NCBI RefSeq assembly: GCF_000021925.1
Contig: NC_011830.1
Span: 1,512,501 to 1,576,500, forward strand
DNA: 64,000 nt
Reading direction: 5' to 3'
Source of the DNA: Desulfitobacterium hafniense DCB-2
GTDB taxonomy: Bacteria > Bacillota > Desulfitobacteriia > Desulfitobacteriales > Desulfitobacteriaceae
Shown here: piece after piece, positions 16,680 to 23,845 of the stretch
Layout: the number at the start of each line of letters is the position of its first letter
How positions within the stretch are numbered: the first letter of the stretch is position 1
Program-made: the position numbers and the translations under genes
The notes under the pieces: generated by a model
Databases searched by the model: none
Told to the model about the DNA's origin: nothing
What the model saw: the letters and a program-made list of their open reading frames with translations, nothing else

Positions 16680-16823
16680 ATGGTTGAGTTATATGTGAAG
16701 TGGCTTGCAGACTGGATTAAGAACGGAGCAGTCAATATTCAGACTGGTCTGCCTTTTGTTTTAACTGACATTAAAATTCCTGAGTATCGGGAAGCTGCAG
16801 AAGAGTTGCTTACTGCGCAATAG
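16680..16823 (+). CDS. Short protein of the fibre cassette, copy 2
   Basis: A 47-residue frame starting one base after the TAA region of the previous gene (GGGGGTAATTTAACATG). It contains a hydrophobic-amphipathic N-terminus (LYVKWLADWIK) and the shared NIQTGLPFVL motif. Paralogue of the frame at 15290; function unknown. Confidence 0.6.
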   Translation: MVELYVKWLADWIKNGAVNIQTGLPFVLTDIKIPEYREAAEELLTAQ

Positions 16824-16849
16824 CCCCTTAATGTGCAACACCAACACTA

Positions 16850-16873
16850 ACGCCACACAGGGCGTATTTTTTA
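16850..16873 (+). terminator. Terminator after the fibre cassettes
   Basis: ACGCC (16850-16854) pairs with GGCGT (16861-16865), followed by ATTTTTTA. It separates the structural genes from the lysis genes. A TATAAT at 16915-16920 just downstream may be the -10 of a separate lysis promoter; the -35 is poor. Confidence 0.6.
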
Positions 16874-16946
16874 TGCTCTAAAATAGGTCAGTCACAATAC
16901 TGATGCGAAATTCATATAATGTACAGGCTTGAAAGAGGTGATGCTT

Positions 16947-17243
16947 TTGGACTTTACACTTATTACAGCACTAATTGGGATTGCGGCAACTTTGTCTGGA
17001 ATCATCTTGGGCTGGTCGGCAAGGGCAAAGGAAGCTAAAAACGAAGTAAGAAAAGATGCAGAAATAGATACAGTAATCCGGACGGACATGGAATATTTAA
17101 AACGTGGGGTAGACGATATCCGGATAGAGCAGCGGGCACAAGGGCAACGCATGGATACCATGGGCGAACGCCTTAGCCGAGTTGAAGAGTCATCCAAACA
17201 AGCTCACAAGAGGATTGACCGCATCGAGCAGAAAGGAGAGTAA
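16947..17243 (+). CDS. XhlA-like membrane-anchored coiled-coil protein
   Basis: About 98 residues. One hydrophobic segment at the start (LITALIGIAATLSGIILGW, residues about 4-22) is followed by a long charged coiled coil to the end. Holin-associated XhlA proteins have similar size and composition but the membrane segment at the C-terminus, so this is a relative in role rather than a clear family member. Start choice is uncertain: TTG 16947 has the better distance from AAAGAGGTG; ATG 16941 is the alternative. Stands before the amidase. Confidence 0.6.
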   Translation: MDFTLITALIGIAATLSGIILGWSARAKEAKNEVRKDAEIDTVIRTDMEYLKRGVDDIRIEQRAQGQRMDTMGERLSRVEESSKQAHKRIDRIEQKGE

Positions 17244-17248
17244 GTTAA

Positions 17249-17777
17249 ACGCCACAAATTGAACGGGTAGGTACACCGAACTTTAGAGCCGGGCGCAATG
17301 GCCGCAAGCCGCTGGCCATTGTGGCCCATACCACTGCCGGTTATTATCCTGGCTGCTTAAGCTGGATGCAGAACCCAAAATCCCAAGTAAGTGCTCATTA
17401 CCTGGTTCTAAGAAACGGTCGTATATTACAGATGGTCAAAGATGAGGATACTGGACATAAATCATATAATCGGCCATTATCGCATTGACAGTGTCAATAG
17501 GCCGAATTGCCCAGGAACTAAATTTCCGTGGGTAAGGTTATTTGCGGATTTGAAAAGAGAGAATGAGGTGGATAATCTTGTGGTTTATGCCGACGGAGAT
17601 GTAGGGACCGCGCTTTTGCTCAGCTTTAAATTGAAATGTCCGATGATCCATAAGGCCTTTGCCGATGAAGTTCATGCCAAAAATAAGCACTGGATTGGGG
17701 TACTGGGGATAAACGGTAACGGGAATTACTACTATGCCGGCAGTGATCGAATCGAGACGGCGAAGTTAGGATTATAA
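17249..17777 (+). pseudogene. N-acetylmuramoyl-L-alanine amidase, broken
   Basis: The first part (17249-17488) reads as an amidase_2 enzyme: LAIVAHTTAGYYPGC with the first zinc-ligand His, then AHYLVLRNGRILQMV. It runs into TGA at 17486. From about 17446 another frame continues with the C-terminal amidase part (INHIIGHYRID, NRPNCPGTKFPW). The segment that should hold the conserved WHAG region is missing, so a deletion with frame change is present. The expected start after AAAGGAGAG is ACG rather than ATG at 17249. The wall-degrading endolysin of this cluster is therefore probably inactive. Confidence 0.82.
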
Positions 17778-17791
17778 GGGGGGAATGGCCT

Positions 17792-18154
17792 ATGGAAACT
17801 GCATTAGGTTATGTCCAGGATTTTTGGGGGCTGCTGCTTGTTGTGGCAGCCTTTATTATTTATCTGGTCAGCCAGGGAAGGGCGAAAGCGGGAAAGATAT
17901 TACTCTCGCTGATGTTGAGATTGGAAAAGCAAGCAGAAGAGTATGCATTGCAGACGGGTGAAGAGAAGTTTAGATTTGTGGTCGAGAGAGGGTACCAACT
18001 GCTGCCTAAGTATATAAAGATGTTTATCACCTATAAGATGTTTGTTGAGCTGGCCTATGAATTATATGAGGAAGCAAAAAGTTATTTGATGAGCCTGGAC
18101 AAAAAGTCTATCCCGGTACAAATTAAGAATCATAAGGAAATAGATCATGGATAA
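17792..18154 (+). CDS. Holin-like membrane protein
   Basis: A 120-residue protein with one clear membrane segment (about residues 9-27, DFWGLLLVVAAFIIYLV) and a charged helical rest. Size, location after the amidase and this topology fit phage holins of the LLH type, but a holin of another type or a spanin-like accessory cannot be excluded. ATG 17792 follows AAGGGGGGAATGG. It is the last gene of the tail cluster. Confidence 0.6.
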   Translation: METALGYVQDFWGLLLVVAAFIIYLVSQGRAKAGKILLSLMLRLEKQAEEYALQTGEEKFRFVVERGYQLLPKYIKMFITYKMFVELAYELYEEAKSYLMSLDKKSIPVQIKNHKEIDHG

Positions 18155-18298
18155 GACTTAAAATCATCTCTTAATAGAGATATTTTTCGCTTTTTCGACA
18201 AACATCAGGAAATTCCGTCTATAGACATACATTAAAATTACAGAAGATCTTGGCAGCTGGTGAAAACTGAACGTAGAGGATTTTCGACAAATTACCCC

Positions 18299-18327
18299 TT
18301 GAACAATATCAGAACATATGTTCTAAT
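18299..18327 (+). promoter_or_regulatory. SOS-type promoter with LexA-box-like palindrome
   Basis: TTGAAC (18299-18304), 17 bases, TCTAAT (18322-18327). The perfect palindrome GAACATATGTTC (18312-18323) fits the Firmicute LexA core GAAC-N4-GTTC and overlaps the -10. A second, imperfect ATATATGTTC half lies at 18338-18347. Confidence 0.6.
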
Positions 18328-18384
18328 ATATAAGAAATATATGTTCTTAAAGGGTAGTAATATTGGGATGAAGCAATAGGATTT

Positions 18385-18453
18385 ATGCTGAGCAGGATTA
18401 CGATTAAAGGTATGGCTATGAGTCGGAATGAAATGCGCGTTTTGGAAGGATGA
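18385..18453 (+). CDS. Possible 22-residue peptide behind the SOS promoter
   Basis: ATG 18385 opens a 22-codon basic frame (starts MLSRITIKGMAM). A weak AATAGG precedes it. It could be a remnant of a longer SOS-controlled gene or a real small peptide. Confidence 0.25.
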   Translation: MLSRITIKGMAMSRNEMRVLEG

Positions 18454-18560
18454 TGGACTAGAAAGTTAAATCTCTGAAGGCGAAGAAAACAAAATCAGAT
18501 CAAAGAAATTAAAGGATCAAAAAAACAAAGAAACCCAAAAATCAAAAAACAAAAAAATAA

Positions 18561-18600
18561 TAAGAAGCCAGCTACCCTCCCCAGAGCATTTGGCTTCTTA
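18561..18600 (-). terminator. Terminator on the minus strand without an obvious gene
   Basis: TAAGAAGCCA (18561-18570) and TGGCTTCTTA (18591-18600) form a perfect 10-bp stem. On the minus strand it is followed by TTATTTTTTTG and further T-rich DNA, an efficient terminator for transcription from the right. No minus-strand gene is evident between 18600 and 18990. Confidence 0.65.
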
Positions 18601-18696
18601 TAGAATTACCCTAAAGGGTAATGCCCAACTGAATTATACCTATTTATGCCAATGAAGGCAACAAGAAATGACTGTATAAGTGAGGTAATTAATTTT

Positions 18697-18900
18697 ATGA
18701 AGGAATTCGAGGTTTATTATTATGATAAAATATATACACGCTTAGAAAATTGTTTGTTTGTGTTTAATGAAAGAATCAGGCTGCTCAATGAGGAAGATAG
18801 AAGCGTTAATTATAATGGTTTTGTGGATGCGTGTGAGCAAATGAGAAAAGGACTTGATGACTTTAAAACACTTAATGATTTAACAGTACGTGAGAAGTAA
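18697..18900 (+). CDS. Small hypothetical protein
   Basis: A 67-residue acidic, helical frame from ATG 18697 after GTGAGG; a longer version from ATG 18646 (84 residues) has no ribosome binding site. I recognise no domain. The base composition is A+T-rich compared with the tail genes. Confidence 0.4.
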   Translation: MKEFEVYYYDKIYTRLENCLFVFNERIRLLNEEDRSVNYNGFVDACEQMRKGLDDFKTLNDLTVREK

Positions 18901-18960
18901 CATAAGGGTAACGCAGACATGAAAATCATTATAAACATAAATTAATAATAGGCTTTATTT

Positions 18961-19110
18961 TGCCGACTGGGCGGCATGTTCCAGTGCACTAAAACCACAC
19001 TAACACCCATGGAACCTTACTTCCTTTTGGAACATATAATTTATACGGCAAACCAGACCAGACCTCACAGGGTTCAGAAAGAACTTCTTGTGGGGTCTTT
19101 TTTCTCAAAT
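18961..19110 (+). terminator. Structured intergenic segment ending in a terminator
   Basis: GACCTCACAGG (19061-19071) can pair with CTTGTGGGGTC (19087-19097) with G-U pairs, followed by TTTTTTCTC. Upstream, ATGTTCCA and TGGAACAT, and GTTCCAGTGCAC with a later complementary segment, can form alternative stems. It may be the end of a small RNA or a leader; 19111-19278 shows nothing else clear. Confidence 0.4.
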
Positions 19111-19278
19111 AGGTAAAGTCCGCTTGTGCAATAATTGTGGCTCTAATAAAAGCTTTTGTGACAAGAGTAATAAGAGGGAGATAGAGAAATAAGAGCAAGC
19201 AAGTATCTCTAATAAAGAATAAATACTTTAAAAATGTACATTAATAGCTATGTGAAGTTATTTCAAGGAGGTGGCTCT

Positions 19279-19818
19279 ATGACCATAATGGATAAAGTTC
19301 AATCCGCTACACGGGCGACAGTGCAAGGTATTGTCGACCGGGAACCTGTTAACTATCTTGAAGGCGGGGGTATTTATGGTATAATCTCTCAAGGACGACA
19401 TAATTTATGTACTTTGGAGATTATGTATAACCATGCCCAGGATTCTGAACTGAAAGAACGTATCGAAGAAGCCATGGAAAAGCTTACACGCCCTTTAATT
19501 GAAGAGTGTGAAGGACTTTTGAAAGAAAGCAATGCCCAGGTTCCTCAATTCCATTTCACCAATCATAAAATGCATAAGGAGAAGTTGAATATTCCTGAAG
19601 ATGCTCGAATGACGGATATGGAAATTGCGGCTGCCGTTGGAACAATGGCTAAGGCGGCTCAGGTTAATATCCTGGCTGCTTTGCAAAACTCCTATCAATT
19701 GCATATTGGAATTATGTTCCGCAAATTCCTGGATGAAAGCCTGGATTGGAACTACCGTCTCCTGCAATTGATGATCAATCGCGGCTGGCTGCCTCACGTT
19801 GCTAAAATTACACATTAA
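19279..19818 (+). CDS. DUF3231 family protein
   Basis: A 179-residue helical-bundle protein resembling DUF3231, a family of ferritin-like four-helix proteins common in spore-forming Firmicutes, often paralogous and of unknown function. The conserved GGGIYGIISQGRHNL segment is at about residues 29-43. ATG 19279 follows CAAGGAGGTGG; a longer frame from 19234 is not supported. A clean terminator follows. It is not part of the phage material by its codon use and neat spacing. Confidence 0.7.
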   Translation: MTIMDKVQSATRATVQGIVDREPVNYLEGGGIYGIISQGRHNLCTLEIMYNHAQDSELKERIEEAMEKLTRPLIEECEGLLKESNAQVPQFHFTNHKMHKEKLNIPEDARMTDMEIAAAVGTMAKAAQVNILAALQNSYQLHIGIMFRKFLDESLDWNYRLLQLMINRGWLPHVAKITH

Positions 19819-19830
19819 ACCTAAAAAAGT

Positions 19831-19867
19831 GCTGAGGATCACGTATTTCGTGATTCTCAGTTTTTTT
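19831..19867 (+). terminator. Terminator of the DUF3231 gene
   Basis: CTGAGGATCACG pairs with CGTGATTCTCAG (one G-U), loop TATTT, followed by seven T. Confidence 0.88.
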
Positions 19868-19931
19868 ATAGAAAAAAGATTGGCCCACATGTGTATCTAA
19901 TCTACACGTGTGTGTCCAATCTTTCAAATGG

Positions 19932-20393
19932 TCAAGAGATGCAGTGGCAATTGCAGTTTCTCACTACGCACGGCCATCTTTGAATACATCCTTCCTTGAC
20001 GAAGCTAATGTCTGAGACGGGAATCCGAATACTGTGCTTAGTTCCAATAATCGGTTTGAACGAATCGGAGAGGAGCTGTGCTTCTGTTAAAGTGATTATG
20101 CAGTTCGAAACCCCGGAAAAGTTGCCCCTCCATATGCGATCTCCAGCTCTCACATCTAGCTTGGTCCCCAAAGGAAGGCTGCAGAATAAAGCCATGATAG
20201 ACGTATTATTTTGGCGTAATGGTACATTACCTTGGCAAAAGCGAGGACTGTTTTTACGCAATCGCACATCACCTTGACGAGACTGAGGAGTGTTATTAGG
20301 CAATTGCACATCACCTTGACATAACTGAGGACTGTTATTAGGCAATTGCACATTATCCTGGCAAAGCCAAGAGTTTCTTTTACGGAATAACAT
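19932..20393 (-). CDS. Repeat protein with a small beta domain, unknown
   Basis: A 153-residue protein whose start ATG 20393 is supported by GAAAGGGGATC upstream. Residues 5-60 are four 14-residue repeats with the pattern N-N-(S/T)-P-x-x-C-Q-G-D/N-V-x-L-x. Residues about 68-135 form a beta-rich domain starting LPLGTKLDVRAGDRIWRG that looks like the small Sm-like folds of DUF2642-type spore coat proteins; this is a weak resemblance. The end is Cys-rich. The repeats are polar and Cys-containing, so cross-linking on a surface or spore coat is possible. Confidence 0.6.
   Translation of the reverse strand: MLFRKRNSWLCQDNVQLPNNSPQLCQGDVQLPNNTPQSRQGDVRLRKNSPRFCQGNVPLRQNNTSIMALFCSLPLGTKLDVRAGDRIWRGNFSGVSNCIITLTEAQLLSDSFKPIIGTKHSIRIPVSDISFVKEGCIQRWPCVVRNCNCHCIS
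20214..20381 (-). repeat. Four tandem 42-bp coding repeats
   Basis: Four in-frame 42-bp units coding for 14 residues each; the two central units are nearly identical and outer ones are diverged. Copy number is likely to vary between strains. Confidence 0.85.
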
Positions 20394-20617
20394 AAAGATT
20401 GATCCCCTTTCGAGTTCTTGCCACGCTGCAGTGGCTTCATAAGAGTGAGAAACAGGGGAGATTTTTTGTTATTCCTTGATTTAATATATGTACATGGATG
20501 ACAAGAGGTTACGGCTTGTCGAGAGATTATTATTGCCGCCCTGTAAAATTTACCATGGAATAAGGCAACCTGAAAATACATAGAGTGTGATAAGAACTCC
20601 GCCAGGGGGGCCAGCAT

Positions 20618-21283
20618 ATGAAGAAAAGAGGCATACTGTTACTCATCTTAATCAGTACCGTGTTACTAGGGGGAATTGCGGGGAAACTTTTATGGAAACC
20701 CGACCCCATAGAGTTGCTTACACACGGCCTAGAAGAATTGACCCAGGCGACCTCTTTTCGCTACACTATGATCCAACATCAAACGGTAGAAGGAAAGGAT
20801 CGCATACTCAATCAGATTTTAGGAGAAAAGGACGGTGGGAACACTCGAATCTCAGGGGAGGTTGTGGGCACAAAAACGGAAATGATTCTCACTAGTGAAG
20901 GTCTCTACATGCAAGACCCATTTACAAAACGGTGGATTCGGTATCCCAGTGTCCCGGCTGCCCATGAAGCCTTTCTGGCGGAGCTCAATCCATTATCATC
21001 TCTGCAATTTAAAGAGTATGGTGAGGTGGTGCTTCAGGGACAAGAGAAGCTGGATAAGGTAAATACTTGGGTATTGAAATTTAACCCGACGATTCAAAAT
21101 CAAATCATGGAAAATGGTTGGACCGATTTCGCCTATATTATGTTCATTGGAAAACGAGATAAACTGATTCACCGCGTCATTATCGAAGCTAAGAGCAAGA
21201 CCGATGGTCAAATGATGTCCTTGATGATGGAGTTTAAAGATTACGGTGAAACGATGAATATTTCTGTACCCATTAATAATTAA
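20618..21283 (+). CDS. Membrane-anchored exported protein, LolA/LppX-like character
   Basis: A 221-residue protein with an N-terminal signal anchor (MKKRGILLLILISTVLLGG) lacking a lipobox Cys, then a beta-rich body with charged strands. Such outward-facing proteins with repeated long beta strands resemble the LppX/LolA-like group that holds hydrophobic ligands, but this is only a likeness. ATG 20618 follows GGGGGG at the usual distance. It stands alone between two terminators. Confidence 0.5.
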   Translation: MKKRGILLLILISTVLLGGIAGKLLWKPDPIELLTHGLEELTQATSFRYTMIQHQTVEGKDRILNQILGEKDGGNTRISGEVVGTKTEMILTSEGLYMQDPFTKRWIRYPSVPAAHEAFLAELNPLSSLQFKEYGEVVLQGQEKLDKVNTWVLKFNPTIQNQIMENGWTDFAYIMFIGKRDKLIHRVIIEAKSKTDGQMMSLMMEFKDYGETMNISVPINN

Positions 21284-21337
21284 CGATGGATAATTTGCTG
21301 AGAAAATCAGATGAGAAAGGTTTAATTTGTGTCAGCG

Positions 21338-21376
21338 GAAAGAGGCTTCTGAGAATTTGGAAGGCCTCTTTCTTTT
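21338..21376 (+). terminator. Terminator of the exported-protein gene
   Basis: GAAAGAGGC (21338-21346) pairs perfectly with GCCTCTTTC (21364-21372), followed by TTTT. Confidence 0.8.
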
Positions 21377-21431
21377 AACTTTCTCTCCCCGGACTTTGGG
21401 GTTTAGATTCCGCAAATCGTTCGCTTTTCGT

Positions 21432-21460
21432 TTGACTGGATGGAAGGCCTCTGTTATAAT
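21432..21460 (+). promoter_or_regulatory. hpt promoter (sigma-A type)
   Basis: TTGACT (21432-21437), exactly 17 bases, TATAAT (21455-21460). Just upstream, a GTTCG-containing segment (around 21419) resembles one half of a PurBox, but no partner half is seen. Confidence 0.8.
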
Positions 21461-21503
21461 TTTATTTCTAGAATGACTTTTAGTTGGCGGAGGTGTTATT
21501 AGG

Positions 21504-22049
21504 GTGGAAGAAAAGATTGGCAAAGTATTGCTCAGCCGTGAAGAAATTCAAAAACGTGTCGCGGAGCTGGGTGAGGAAATCACCCGTGATTATAAAGACC
21601 AGAATTTATTAGTTCTAGCAATTCTTAAAGGGGCAGTTCCCTTCATGGCGGATTTGATCAGGGAGATTAGAATTCCTTTAAAGTATGACTTTATGGCTGT
21701 TTCCAGTTACGGCGCTTCTACACATTCTTCCGGTGTAGTAAGGATTCTCAAGGATTTGGAGCGAAGTGTAGAAGATCACCATATATTGATTGTGGAAGAT
21801 ATCATTGATACAGGCTTAACTCTGAAGTACTTAAAAGAGAATCTGGCTGCCCGGAATCCGCTCAGTATTAAGGTGGTTACTTTGCTGGACAAGCCGGATC
21901 GCCGTAAAGCTGAGGTAGTGCCGGATTATAATGGGTTTACGATTCCTGATGAATTTGTGGTAGGATATGGACTTGATTTTGATGAGCACTATCGCAATTT
22001 GCCCTATGTTGGTATTCTAAAGCCGGAAGCTTATAGCTCAGAAGGCTAA
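21504..22049 (+). CDS. hpt: Hypoxanthine phosphoribosyltransferase
   Basis: Purine salvage enzyme that joins hypoxanthine or guanine with PRPP to IMP or GMP. The 181-residue length is typical. The PRPP loop IVEDIIDTGLTL lies at residues 96-107 and the substrate segment LKGAVPFMADL at 41-51. The start is GTG 21504 after GGCGGAGGTG. A terminator follows and then guaA, so purine salvage and GMP synthesis lie side by side. Confidence 0.95.
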   Translation: MEEKIGKVLLSREEIQKRVAELGEEITRDYKDQNLLVLAILKGAVPFMADLIREIRIPLKYDFMAVSSYGASTHSSGVVRILKDLERSVEDHHILIVEDIIDTGLTLKYLKENLAARNPLSIKVVTLLDKPDRRKAEVVPDYNGFTIPDEFVVGYGLDFDEHYRNLPYVGILKPEAYSSEG

Positions 22050-22077
22050 AAGAAGAAGTTGAAGCATGAACAAGAAT

Positions 22078-22107
22078 AGAGCTTCGGCAGATTTGCCGAG
22101 CTCTTTT
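22078..22107 (+). terminator. Terminator between hpt and guaA
   Basis: AGAGCTTCGGCA pairs with TGCCGAGCTCT (one bulge), followed by TTTT. It may be partial, since no strong promoter is seen before guaA. Confidence 0.75.
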
Positions 22108-22160
22108 AAGCATACTGTTTGTTTTTGTGAATTTTTGATAAAAAGGATGGAGGTACAAAG

Positions 22161-23693
22161 ATGGCTCAAGAACTCGTGTTGGTTCTGGATTTTGGTGGCC
22201 AATATAATCAGCTGATTGCTCGGCGTGTCAGAGAAGCTCATGTGTACTCGGAGATGATATCATATAAAACACCTGTGGAGGAGATTAAAGCAAGAAACCC
22301 CAAAGGAATTATTTTTTCCGGCGGACCAGCCAGTGTCAATCAAGAAGGGGCACCCAAGGTGGATGAGGCCATTTATGAATTAGGCATTCCTATTTTCGGT
22401 ATTTGTTATGGTATGCAGTTGATGACGGTTCAGCTAGGTGGAAAGGTAATGCATCCCGAAGTTCGGGAATATGGCAAAGCCATGCTCCATGTAGATCAGG
22501 CCAAGGGCCTGTGGAAAGGCCTGGGGGGAGAACGCCAATGTTGGATGAGCCACGGGGACTCAGTCACTGAGCTTCCTGAAGGCTTCGTTATCGCCGCTCA
22601 TACAGACCATACCCCGGTAGCTGCTATGATGGACGAAACACGTCATTTTTACGGAGTACAGTTCCATCCGGAAGTAAAGCATACTCCAGACGGGCAGGCC
22701 ATGCTTAAGCATTTTTTGTTTGATATCTGCGGATGTCATGGGGAGTGGACGATGGAGTCCTTTATCGACGCCCAAGTCAAAGCTATTCGGGAGAAAGTGG
22801 GAGATCGGCAGGTCCTTTGCGCCCTCAGCGGCGGTGTGGACTCCTCTGTAGCAGCCGTTCTTGTTCATAAGGCCATCGGCGACCAACTGACCTGCGTCTT
22901 TGTGGATCATGGCTTTATGCGTAAAAATGAACCGGAACAGGTCAAGAAGATTTTTACGGAGCAGTTCCATCTTAAGCTGATTTTTGTGGATGCCCGGGAG
23001 CGTTTTATGGCCAAGATCGGCGGAGTATCCGATCCTGAGACCAAACGGATCGGTATCGGCAATGAGTTCATCCGCCTTTTTGAAGATGAAGCCCGCAAAT
23101 TAGGGCAGATTGATTTCTTGGTTCAAGGCACTCTCTATCCGGATATTGTGGAGAGTGGTACGGATACCGCCGAAACCATCAAGAGCCATCATAATGTGGG
23201 CGGACTTCCTGAAGATATGCAGTTTGAGCTGATTGAGCCGTTGGATATGCTTTTTAAGGATGAGGTTCGTGAAGTAGGTGCTGAATTAGGTATCCCCGAC
23301 GAGATCGTCTGGCGGCAGCCTTTCCCCGGACCGGGACTGGCGATTCGCATTATCGGCGAGGTTACGGAAGAAAAGCTGGACATCCTTCGGGAGGCTGATG
23401 CCGTCATCGTGGAAGAAATCCGTAATGCAGGACTCTACAAAGAGGTATGGCAATCCTTCGCTGTACTTCCTACCATAAAAAGCGTTGGCGTCATGGGAGA
23501 TGGCCGGACTTACGCCTATCCCATCGTTGTCCGCGCCGTGACCAGCGAGGATGCCATGACGGCGGACTGGGCAAGACTTCCCTATGACCTGATGGAGAAA
23601 ATCTCCACCCGCATCGTCAACGAAGTGAAGGGTGTCAATAGGGTAGTGTATGACATTACCTCAAAACCTCCTGGGACCATCGAGTGGGAGTAA
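22161..23693 (+). CDS. guaA: GMP synthase (glutamine-hydrolysing)
   Basis: Converts XMP, ATP and glutamine to GMP. The 510-residue protein has the class I glutaminase domain first (catalytic Cys82, His169, Glu171), then the ATP pyrophosphatase P-loop SGGVDSS at 223-229 and the C-terminal dimerisation domain. ATG 22161 follows GATGGAGG. Its last 46 codons are duplicated at 45981-46119, because a prophage has integrated here; the reading frame is intact, so the enzyme is still made, but its 3' end is now the element-supplied copy. Confidence 0.97.
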   Translation: MAQELVLVLDFGGQYNQLIARRVREAHVYSEMISYKTPVEEIKARNPKGIIFSGGPASVNQEGAPKVDEAIYELGIPIFGICYGMQLMTVQLGGKVMHPEVREYGKAMLHVDQAKGLWKGLGGERQCWMSHGDSVTELPEGFVIAAHTDHTPVAAMMDETRHFYGVQFHPEVKHTPDGQAMLKHFLFDICGCHGEWTMESFIDAQVKAIREKVGDRQVLCALSGGVDSSVAAVLVHKAIGDQLTCVFVDHGFMRKNEPEQVKKIFTEQFHLKLIFVDARERFMAKIGGVSDPETKRIGIGNEFIRLFEDEARKLGQIDFLVQGTLYPDIVESGTDTAETIKSHHNVGGLPEDMQFELIEPLDMLFKDEVREVGAELGIPDEIVWRQPFPGPGLAIRIIGEVTEEKLDILREADAVIVEEIRNAGLYKEVWQSFAVLPTIKSVGVMGDGRTYAYPIVVRAVTSEDAMTADWARLPYDLMEKISTRIVNEVKGVNRVVYDITSKPPGTIEWE

Positions 23694-23694
23694 G
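23556..23694 (+). repeat. Left attachment repeat (guaA side)
   Basis: 139 bp matching 45981-46119 with seven differences, all transitions; six are silent in guaA and one changes Ala to Val. The identical core is 53 bp (23616-23668 and 46041-46093). Confidence 0.93.
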
Positions 23695-23753
23695 GCAATA
23701 AGGCTGTAAACACAGGGTTTTCAAGGAATTAAAGAAGTTTTAAGTATTTGATG

Positions 23754-23806
23754 GTGGTTATGATTTCAGCCTGTTTTTGGCGTTATCATAACCACTTGTT
23801 TTTTGT
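23754..23806 (+). terminator. Hairpin after guaA, supplied by the element
   Basis: GTGGTTATGAT (23754-23764) and ATCATAACCAC (23785-23795) form a perfect 11-bp stem followed by TTGTTTTTTG. It can end guaA transcription in place of the displaced original terminator. Confidence 0.75.
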
Positions 23807-23845
23807 CGTTATCGGCTTACTAATTTAAGGTTAGGAGTTGTTACG

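Larger units (their letters stand above)
13556..16823 (+). repeat. Tandem duplication of a three-gene tail-fibre cassette
   Basis: Order fibre, YGKRIIF protein, short NIQTGLPFVL protein occurs twice: 13556-15436 and 15490-16823. The duplication is old at the fibre tips (diverged) and younger in the two small genes (still strongly similar). In the first unit the middle gene is frameshifted and in the second unit the fibre lacks its attachment part. Confidence 0.8.
1920..18154. other. Headless contractile tail cluster (R-type tailocin candidate)
   Basis: The cluster has all parts of a contractile tail in PBSX order (terminator, sheath, tube, chaperone, tape measure, LysM protein, hub, R, S, J, U, fibres, lysis), an XRE repressor and an ArpU-like activator, but no terminase, portal, protease, capsid, head-tail connector, integrase or replication gene, and no flanking att repeat that I can see. 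Confidence 0.82.
18155..18645. other. Intergenic region after the tail cluster
   Basis: Contains an SOS-type promoter, a 22-codon frame, a strongly A-rich tract (18485-18560) and a hairpin, each listed separately. No other gene seen. Confidence 0.5.

Noticed and set aside
20197..20400. Short spaced repeats that might suggest a CRISPR array
   Set aside because: The 42-bp units are directly adjacent without spacers and code in frame for a repeat protein with a good ribosome binding site.
21400..21430. PurBox pair before hpt
   Set aside because: Only one CGAAC-type half is seen (around 21419); no inverted partner at the expected distance.
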